Shown here one piece after another: positions 7,054 through 12,575 of a DNA stretch of 14,986 bases. Position numbers and translations under genes: made by a program. The stretch is from contig JAEZNO010000030.1 in the NCBI GenBank assembly GCA_023441805.1, positions 1 through 14,986 on the forward strand. The letters run 5' to 3'. This DNA is from Bacteroidota bacterium. Its GTDB lineage: Bacteria; Bacteroidota; Bacteroidia; Bacteroidales; Lentimicrobiaceae. Below the pieces are notes generated by a model. That model was given only the letters and a program-made list of their open reading frames with translations, ran no database searches and was not told the DNA's origin. Every line of letters begins with the position of its first letter. The stretch's first letter is position 1.

Positions 7054-7929
7054 ATGTCAGACAAGGAAGATAAATCAAGTAGGAGAAGGTTACAGGCATC
7101 AACTGTAACTACTATTATCAGTATCTCTTTAGTCCTGTTTATGCTGGGTTTACTGGGATTGATTGTACTACATGCCGGTAAATTATCTGATTATGTAAAA
7201 GAAAACATTGGCTTTTCGGTCATCATAAAAGAAGATGTTAAAGAAGCCTCCATATTGGAATTTCAGAAGAATCTGGATACAAAGCCATTTGTCAAATCAA
7301 CTGATTATATTACCAGAGAACAGGCAGCTGAAGATCTGACAAAAGAATTAGGTGAAGACTTTGTTGATTTCCTTGGATACAATCCTTTGCTGGCTTCAAT
7401 TGATGTCAGGCTTAATGCCGATTATGCCAATAATGATAGTTTGAAAGTTCTGGAACAACAACTGCTGAAGAATAACGTTGTGAAAGAAGTATTTTATCAC
7501 AAGTCACTGGTTGATGCCGTAAATCAAAATCTCCGGAAGATTAGTATGGTGATCCTGTCATTCAGTATAATACTACTGCTGATTTCAGTAGCTCTGATAA
7601 ACAACACTATCCGACTCAGTGTCTACAGCAAGCGGTTTATCATAAAAACTATGCAATTGGTAGGTGCTACAAAGACATTTATAAGTAAACCCTTCCTTGT
7701 GAGAAGTCTGATACATGGACTGGTAAGTTCGATTATAGCGATAGCATTACTAATTGTAGTACTTGTATTTTCAAGAAGAGCATTACCAGAATTAGTCGAC
7801 ATACAGCAAATTGATATTTTCCTTAGTCTTTTTGGAATAGTCACCCTGCTGGGTCTGTTTATCACAGGTTTTTCCACATTGTTTGCAGTTGGAAAATACC
7901 TTAATATTCAATCCTATAAAGTACACTGA
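7054..7929 (+). CDS. ftsX: Cell division protein FtsX
   Basis: The integral membrane partner of the ATPase FtsE; the complex controls peptidoglycan hydrolases at the division site. The 291-residue protein has the FtsX plan: a cytoplasmic basic N-terminus, TM1 at about 18-40, a periplasmic domain at about 41-160, then TM2 (163-184), TM3 (218-239) and TM4 (254-280). The conserved block after TM2, NNTIRLSVYSKRFIIKTMQLVGAT, is characteristic of FtsX. The length is normal for Bacteroidota. ftsE is not adjacent, which is usual in this phylum. The gene starts a plus-strand cluster with DUF3098 and uppP, all concerned with the envelope. Confidence 0.95.
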   Translation: MSDKEDKSSRRRLQASTVTTIISISLVLFMLGLLGLIVLHAGKLSDYVKENIGFSVIIKEDVKEASILEFQKNLDTKPFVKSTDYITREQAAEDLTKELGEDFVDFLGYNPLLASIDVRLNADYANNDSLKVLEQQLLKNNVVKEVFYHKSLVDAVNQNLRKISMVILSFSIILLLISVALINNTIRLSVYSKRFIIKTMQLVGATKTFISKPFLVRSLIHGLVSSIIAIALLIVVLVFSRRALPELVDIQQIDIFLSLFGIVTLLGLFITGFSTLFAVGKYLNIQSYKVH

Positions 7930-7946
7930 AACAAATTTTTATTTGA

Positions 7947-8228
7947 ATGGATAACAAGAAACTAAAAACCCAACCTGCTGAGGCTAAGAAATCGACAGAA
8001 AAGAACACCTTGCAGTTTGCCTTCGAAAGAGAAAACTACAAATGGATGCTGATAGGTTTGGCTTTTATTGCAGTCGGCTTTCTTCTTATGATAGGTGGAG
8101 GCTCAGATGATCCAAATGTCTTCAATGAAAAGATATTCAGTTTCCAGCGTATTACATTAGCCCCGCTGCTGATTATTGCAGGATATGTAATTGAGATATT
8201 TGCCATCATGAAACGCCCACGCGACTAA
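7947..8228 (+). CDS. DUF3098 family small membrane protein
   Basis: A 93-residue protein of unknown function with a charged N-terminal tail (about residues 1-30, rich in Lys and Glu) and two membrane segments (about 33-50 and 71-88). The block FERENYKWMLIGLAFIAVGF followed by GGGSDDPNVFNEKIFSFQR is the DUF3098 signature. The gene sits 17 bases after ftsX and 9 bases before uppP, the conserved order in Bacteroidota. This suggests a role in cell-wall synthesis or division, but none is established from sequence. Confidence 0.9.
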   Translation: MDNKKLKTQPAEAKKSTEKNTLQFAFERENYKWMLIGLAFIAVGFLLMIGGGSDDPNVFNEKIFSFQRITLAPLLIIAGYVIEIFAIMKRPRD

Positions 8229-8237
8229 ATATCATCA

Positions 8238-9020
8238 ATGAGCATTTTTGAGGCTGTTATTATTGCCATCGTCGAGGGAATAACTGAATTTCTGCCAGTT
8301 TCATCTACCGGCCATATGATCATTACCCAAGAACTCCTTGGGATGTCAATTGATGATTTTGTGAAGGCTTTTACCGTAAACATTCAGTTTGGTGCTATTT
8401 TATCTGTTATCGTGCTCTACTGGAAGAGATTCTTTCAGAGTTTCGACTTCTACTATAAACTTTTTGTAGCTTTTCTTCCTGCCGCTATTATAGGGTTCCT
8501 GATGATGGATTTAGTAGATCAGATGCTTGGAAGTGTTCTTGTGGTTGCAATCATGCTGGTAGTGGGTGGAGTTATCCTCATTTTTGCCGACAGGTGGTTC
8601 AATAAACCAAAAGAGCAACAGGAAATCTCCTGGGCTACTGCCTTTAAAGTAGGACTATTTCAATGCATAGCAATGATTCCCGGCGTCTCACGATCAGCAG
8701 CTACCATTATAGGTGGAATGACACAGGGACTGAATCGAAAAACGGCAGCCGAATTCTCGTTCTTCCTCGCCATTCCTACTATGTTTGCCGCTTCAGGATA
8801 CAAACTCCTGAAGAATTATGAAATCATCACGCAACAAAACATTAGCGTACTGCTGATTGGTAATCTTGTTGCTTTTATTGTTGCCATGATAGCAATAAAG
8901 ACGTTCATCACCTTGCTCACCCGATATGGGTTCAAGTGGTTTGGATACTACAGAATCATTGTCGGAGTGGCCATCCTGGTCATGCTTTCATTAGGTTTTG
9001 ATCTAAACCTGGCAGACTAG
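8238..9020 (+). CDS. uppP: Undecaprenyl-diphosphatase (BacA/UppP)
   Basis: This polytopic membrane enzyme removes the terminal phosphate of undecaprenyl diphosphate, recycling the lipid carrier for peptidoglycan and other surface polymers. Overexpression of such genes is known to raise bacitracin tolerance. The two signature regions are present: VEGITEFLPVSSTGH at residues 12-26, with the catalytic glutamates and His26, and PGVSRSAATIIGGM at 148-161, with Arg152. The length of 260 residues is normal. About seven or eight hydrophobic segments are visible. It is translated 9 bases after DUF3098 and 63 bases before truB. Confidence 0.96.
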   Translation: MSIFEAVIIAIVEGITEFLPVSSTGHMIITQELLGMSIDDFVKAFTVNIQFGAILSVIVLYWKRFFQSFDFYYKLFVAFLPAAIIGFLMMDLVDQMLGSVLVVAIMLVVGGVILIFADRWFNKPKEQQEISWATAFKVGLFQCIAMIPGVSRSAATIIGGMTQGLNRKTAAEFSFFLAIPTMFAASGYKLLKNYEIITQQNISVLLIGNLVAFIVAMIAIKTFITLLTRYGFKWFGYYRIIVGVAILVMLSLGFDLNLAD

Positions 9021-9083
9021 ACTAATGATGAGTGATTAATGCTGAATAGGTCCAACAGCAATACAGTAATAATTTCTTGATAA

Positions 9084-9785
9084 TTGAATAATAAAGTGTC
9101 ATTTGATTTTGAAGTTGGTGAGGTAATTCTCGTGAATAAGCCTTTGGGTTGGACATCTTTTGATGTGGTAAATAAAATTAGAGTTGCTATTCGCGAATCA
9201 TTAGGAATTAAAAAGATTAAAGTCGGCCATGCAGGTACGCTTGATCCTTTAGCTGATGGGTTGCTTATTATTTGCACAGGAAGGTTTACAAAGAAAATTG
9301 ACGAGTATCAGGCTGAAGAAAAGGAATACACAGGCACTTTTAGAATTGGTGCCACTACCCCATCGTATGATCTTGAACACGAGATAGAGAAAGAATTCCC
9401 GTACGGACATGTGACACCCGAGCTGATTATGGAAGCTGTTGCAGGTTTAACAGGTGAAATTCAGCAAATACCTCCATTGTTCTCGGCTATTAAAATTGAC
9501 GGTCGACGAGCTTATAAATTTGCCAGAAAAAAGCGTGATATCACACTTGAAGCCCGTTTGGTAAATATTAGCGAATTTGAAGTGACAGGCATTGAACTTC
9601 CCGATGTCCATTTCAGGATTGTCTGCAGCAAAGGTACTTACATCCGTGCATTAGCCCGTGACTTTGGGGAAGCTCTTCAAAGTGGGGCCCATCTTACTAA
9701 ATTAAGGCGTATTAGAATAGGGCGCTTCAAACTAAGTGAAGCCAAAGAACTGGATGAAATTATCCAGGAAATTCGATTGAGTTAA
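9084..9785 (+). CDS. truB: tRNA pseudouridine-55 synthase TruB
   Basis: The enzyme converts uridine 55 in the T-loop of tRNAs to pseudouridine. Motifs seen: NKPLGWTSFDVVNKIR (18-33), GHAGTLDPLADGLL with catalytic Asp54, the substrate Tyr in EKEYTG (80-85) and CSKGTYIRALARDFG (181-195). The C-terminal PUA domain seems minimal, as in the short bacterial forms; 233 residues is normal for Bacteroidota. No ATG is available at the N-terminus: an in-frame TAA precedes 9084, so the start is TTG at 9084 or GTG at 9096. Both leave the conserved core intact. It is the last gene of the ftsX cluster. Confidence 0.94.
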   Translation: MNNKVSFDFEVGEVILVNKPLGWTSFDVVNKIRVAIRESLGIKKIKVGHAGTLDPLADGLLIICTGRFTKKIDEYQAEEKEYTGTFRIGATTPSYDLEHEIEKEFPYGHVTPELIMEAVAGLTGEIQQIPPLFSAIKIDGRRAYKFARKKRDITLEARLVNISEFEVTGIELPDVHFRIVCSKGTYIRALARDFGEALQSGAHLTKLRRIRIGRFKLSEAKELDEIIQEIRLS

Positions 9786-9818
9786 TACACTTATCCCGGA
9801 TCAATTACACTTTTTTTC

Positions 9819-9827
9819 CCGTTATAG
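9819..9827 (+). repeat. Hip operator box 1 (CCGTTATAG)
   Basis: CCGTTATAG is the exact reverse complement of box 2 (CTATAACGG, 9884-9892). With one further base, GTTATAGC is the exact reverse complement of box 3 (GCTATAAC). It lies 124 bases upstream of hipB and is a likely distal operator for the HipB-like repressor. Confidence 0.5.
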
Positions 9828-9883
9828 CAGTATTTTACTAGAAATAATAATGTGAAATTTTAGCTTTTAAGTGATAATTACCT

Positions 9884-9892
9884 CTATAACGG
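9884..9892 (+). repeat. Hip operator box 2 (CTATAACGG)
   Basis: CTATAACGG lies 18 bases upstream of the -33 TTG of the hip promoter. It shares CTATAAC with box 3 in direct orientation and is an exact inverse of box 1. It is a likely operator for the HipB-like repressor. Confidence 0.55.
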
Positions 9893-9910
9893 TATATATT
9901 GCAAATAAGC

Positions 9911-9941
9911 TTGACTTATGTTTCCAATTTACTTAATTTTA
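9911..9941 (+). promoter_or_regulatory. Promoter of the hip operon (TTG-N20-TAATTTTA)
   Basis: A -33 TTG at 9911-9913 and a -7 element TAATTTTA at 9934-9941 are 20 bases apart, the same layout as the lamin-tail promoter. The predicted start near 9947-9949 leaves only 3-5 bases before the first ATG at 9952, so the mRNA may be nearly leaderless. Box 3 overlaps the predicted start site. Confidence 0.55.
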
Positions 9942-9943
9942 CC

Positions 9944-9951
9944 GCTATAAC
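9944..9951 (+). repeat. Hip operator box 3 (GCTATAAC) at the transcription start
   Basis: GCTATAAC abuts the hipB ATG and covers the predicted transcription start. It repeats box 2 (CTATAAC) and inverts box 1 (GTTATAGC). A repressor bound here would block initiation. Confidence 0.55.
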
Positions 9952-10197
9952 ATGAGAAATATGCTTGAGCCTCTTGTATTAGCCCGGATAGTAAAAAAAC
10001 ATCGTAAGGCAGCTGGACTTAGTCAAATGGAACTTGCTGATTTAGCAGGTGTTGGTAAAACAGTAGTTTTTGATCTTGAGAAAGGAAAAGAAACTATTCA
10101 ACTTAACACGCTAAGAAAGTTGTTGAAAGTCCTGAACATAAAGGTTGTATTGAGCAGTCAGTTGATGGATAAAATTAACATTGATGAGAAAAGCTAA
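9952..10197 (+). CDS. hipB: HipB-like XRE-family repressor/antitoxin
   Basis: An 81-residue DNA-binding protein. Residues about 11-64 form a Cro/C1-type helix-turn-helix: ARIVKKHRKAAGLSQMELAD, then LAGVGKTVVFDLEKGKETIQ, then LNTLRKLLKVLNI. The phrase LAGVGKTVVFDLEKGK is typical of HipB. In HipBA and HipBST systems HipB represses its own operon and helps hold the toxin inactive. The first ATG at 9952 has almost no leader; an in-frame ATG at 9961 (residue 4) is an alternative. It overlaps the next gene by 14 bases. The upstream boxes at 9819, 9884 and 9944 are its likely binding sites. Confidence 0.85.
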   Translation: MRNMLEPLVLARIVKKHRKAAGLSQMELADLAGVGKTVVFDLEKGKETIQLNTLRKLLKVLNIKVVLSSQLMDKINIDEKS

Positions 10198-10519
10198 AGT
10201 ATTTGTTGCAGACAGAGCTGTAGGTGAACTACATGAAATTGAAATTGGGAAAAAGTACAGATTTGAGTATTATGAGGATTATGATGGAGAACCTGTTTCA
10301 ATTACTATGCCTTCTTCAAAAAAAGTATATGAATATGATACCTTTCCACCTTTCTTTGATGGTTTACTGCCTGAAGGTTATCAACTTGAAGCACTTCTAA
10401 GAACCGCTAAAATAGATAGAAATGATATGTTTAAACAGCTTGTCGCAGTCGGTGATGACATGATTGGTAATGTCAGCATTCAAGAAATCAATCAAAATAA
10501 TAACACTTTATCCATTTAA
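10184..10519 (+). CDS. hipS: HipS-like protein (HipA N-terminal domain as a separate gene)
   Basis: A 111-residue protein equal to the N-subdomain 1 of HipA (HipN/Couple_hipA family). The hallmark is FPPFFDGLLPEG at residues 54-65, followed by DMFKQLVAVGDDMIGNV (81-97), and the N-terminal strand AKVFVADRAVGEL. In the E. coli O127:H6 HipBST system this separate domain is the antitoxin that neutralises the HipT kinase; the same role is inferred here. The start at 10184 (ATG AGA AAA) is preferred over the TTG just upstream because it gives the usual short lead to the first strand and overlaps the hipB stop, suggesting coupled translation. The kinase gene follows after 8 bases. Confidence 0.82.
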   Translation: MRKAKVFVADRAVGELHEIEIGKKYRFEYYEDYDGEPVSITMPSSKKVYEYDTFPPFFDGLLPEGYQLEALLRTAKIDRNDMFKQLVAVGDDMIGNVSIQEINQNNNTLSI

Positions 10520-10527
10520 GGACTAAG

Positions 10528-11453
10528 ATGAATAAATGTCCGATTTCTTACTTACCATGTGGTGATAACTTATACAGTAAAGAAGGCTTGCGACTACTTT
10601 CTCCAATATTAAAGGACCTTTCGCTACTTCCATATACTGCTCAGGAACTTAGAGATGAGGCATATAGAAGAGTGACAAAGATCTCAATACAGGGAGTACA
10701 ACCCAAACTTAGTGCTATTCTTAATATCAAAAAAGGGCAGTTTGATATAGTTACATTAAACGGTCGATATATTCTAAAGCCTCAACATCAACATTACTAT
10801 CAGCTTCCTGAAAATGAAGACGTCACTATGCGATTGGCTAATACTATAGGTATTAATACACCATTACATGGATTGATTTATTCGAGGGATCACTCACTGA
10901 CATACTTCATTAAGCGTTTTGACCGTAAGGGTCAAAGAGACCGAATACATGTTGAAGATTTTGCTCAGATTGCAGGGATGAGTCGTGAGACTAAATACAA
11001 TTATACAATGGAAAAGTTAGTCAGGCTTATAGATGAGTATTGTACATTTCCCCTACTTGAGAAGGCAAAACTATTTCGGTTGACAATTTTTAATTATTTA
11101 ACCGGAAATGAAGATATCATTTAAAAAATTTCTCTGTAATAGTTCAAAATGGTAAAACAGAACTTACACCGGCATATGATTTACTTAATACAACAATTGT
11201 CCTAAAGGGAGACCCTGAAGAAATTGCATTATCACTTATGGGGAAAAAGAGTAATCTTACTAGTAGCGTGCTTATAAACTATTTTGGGAAAGAACGGTGT
11301 GGTTTGCCTGACAAAGTGATTGATAAGATCTTGTTGGAAATTAAAAGTAAATTAGCCGAATGGCCAATTATAATTGATAGTAGTTTCCTGTCTTCCGACC
11401 TAAAAGAGAAATATAAGAAATTGTTACAAAAAAGGATCAAAAACTTATTTTGA
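10528..11453 (+). pseudogene. hipT: HipT-like serine/threonine kinase toxin, frameshifted in the catalytic loop
   Basis: A HipA C-terminal-type kinase in two frames. Part 1 (10528-11124, 198 residues) has a Gly-rich loop SIQGVQPKL (53-61), the ATP-lysine motif YILKP (81-85, K84), the ENED segment (95-98), FIKRFDR (127-133) and FNYLTGNED (188-196), then two wrong residues and TAA. Part 2 continues in another frame from 11118 with HLKNFS, TPAYDLLN (metal-binding Asp) and the C-terminal helices to 11453. Restoring one G after 11117 turns ATCATT into ATGCATT and gives the kinase loop GNEDMHLKNFS, for 308 residues in total. The predicted catalytic Asp is D196, so the break is one codon past it. 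HipT of E. coli phosphorylates tryptophanyl-tRNA synthetase; the target here is unknown. A true inactivation and a sequencing error cannot be told apart from this sequence. Confidence 0.87.
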
Positions 11454-11467
11454 ACCTAATCCTAATA

Positions 11468-12124
11468 TTATTCTATTGCTTCAATCTTTTTTTTTAATTC
11501 CTCATTTCCCTCCTCTTCGGTTTGTTCTTTTTTGCCGAAGAACTGTTTCTGGAATAGTACCATGATGATTACACCAATGGTGATTGACGAATCGGCTATG
11601 TTGAATACCGGTCTGAAGAATTGGAATTCACTCCCTCCGAGTACAGGAACCCATTGAGGATATACGCCACTTATTAAGGGGAAATAGAGCATATCAACCA
11701 CTTTGCCATGCAATAATGACGCATAACCACCTTCCGGAGGGAGGAAGCGTGCAACTTCAAAATAATTGCTGTCACTGAATAGTACTCCATAGAATGCGCT
11801 ATCAATCATATTACCGGTAGCACCGGCCAATACGAGTGAAAGACTTACTAACACAACATTTGAGACTTTATGCCTTGTGAGACTATAAATGTAAAATGTG
11901 AGCACAGTAATAGCAACCAGGCGAAACAGGCTCAATATCAACTTCCCATAATCACCTGAGAACTCCAGTCCAAATGCCATCCCCGGATTTTCAGTAAAGT
12001 GTATGATGAACCAATCACCAAACACATGATACTCCTGGCCTAAAGCCATGTGGGTTTTTATCCAGAATTTAAAAGCCTGATCAATGATCAGGACTATTGC
12101 AACAATAAGAAGGGATTTTTTCAA
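11468..12124 (-). CDS. lspA: Lipoprotein signal peptidase (signal peptidase II)
   Basis: This integral membrane aspartyl protease cleaves the signal peptide of lipid-modified prolipoproteins; the gldH product is one local candidate substrate. Motifs seen: DQ at 15-16 in TM1, FTENPGMAFG (43-52), GNMIDS with catalytic Asp108, and FNIADSSI with catalytic Asp178. The protein has 218 residues, longer than the roughly 165 of E. coli. The extra length is mainly a periplasmic segment at about 115-170 between the two Asp motifs, as usual in Bacteroidota, plus a charged cytoplasmic tail (about 197-218). The start is TTG at 12124; no ATG or GTG lies in frame upstream, and the next ATG (Met26) would remove TM1. 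It is last in the ileS operon. Confidence 0.95.
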   Translation of the reverse strand: MKKSLLIVAIVLIIDQAFKFWIKTHMALGQEYHVFGDWFIIHFTENPGMAFGLEFSGDYGKLILSLFRLVAITVLTFYIYSLTRHKVSNVVLVSLSLVLAGATGNMIDSAFYGVLFSDSNYFEVARFLPPEGGYASLLHGKVVDMLYFPLISGVYPQWVPVLGGSEFQFFRPVFNIADSSITIGVIIMVLFQKQFFGKKEQTEEEGNEELKKKIEAIE

Positions 12125-12141
12125 GGCAGATGGAGTGGCTA

Positions 12142-12546
12142 CTACTTCGACTGATTAAGTTTAGCTTCAATTGATAGTGTTGCATGAGGTACTATGCGTA
12201 ACCGCTCTTTCGAAATCAGTTTACCAGTAACTCTGCATATCCCGTATGTTTTGTTTTCTATCCTTACTAGTGCATTTTCAAGTGCAGTAATGAACTTGTC
12301 CTGACGAGCAGCAAGCTTACTGTTTTCTTCTTTCGAATTAACCTGATACCCTTCTTCAAGTACTTTGAAGGTAGGTGAAGTGTCACTAATATCATGCTCA
12401 TTACTGTTGGCAAAAGCCTCAGTAAGCATCTTCAGATCACGCCTTGCTTTCTCAAGTTTTTCGAGTATTATTTGCTTAAACTCTTCGAGCTCCTCATCAC
12501 TATATCTGATCCTTACATTTTCATCCTGCGATTCTGCGTTTTTCAT
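12142..12546 (-). CDS. DksA/TraR-family protein with degenerate zinc finger
   Basis: A 134-residue protein. Residues about 16-45 are a charged helix (SDEELEEFKQIILEKLEKAR) that forms the first arm of a DksA-like coiled coil. Residues about 80-98 form the second arm, and the C-terminal module reads YGICRVTGKLISKERLRI followed by PHATLSIEAK. In canonical DksA this module has CxxC...CxxC; here only the first Cys remains and the others are Thr, Ser and Ala. The DksA family binds RNA polymerase in the secondary channel and tunes rRNA and biosynthetic promoters. Whether this variant does so is unknown. It lies 29 bases after ileS and 17 bases before lspA, a conserved order in the phylum. Confidence 0.87.
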   Translation of the reverse strand: MKNAESQDENVRIRYSDEELEEFKQIILEKLEKARRDLKMLTEAFANSNEHDISDTSPTFKVLEEGYQVNSKEENSKLAARQDKFITALENALVRIENKTYGICRVTGKLISKERLRIVPHATLSIEAKLNQSK

Positions 12547-12575
12547 AGCCTTAACTAAGTTAATACTTTAATACA

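Noticed and set aside
11113..11132. Programmed ribosomal or transcriptional frameshift rescuing the HipT-like kinase
   Set aside because: The frame change must happen before the TAA at 11122. The codons ATC ATT do not form a slippery site with acceptable re-pairing, and the A6 run begins inside the stop codon, so slippage there cannot bypass it. A missing G fits the family motif exactly.
11238..11453. Independent 71-residue gene starting at ATG 11238
   Set aside because: It is the C-terminal part of the frameshifted kinase. The same frame is open and family-like from 11118, including TPAYDLLN.
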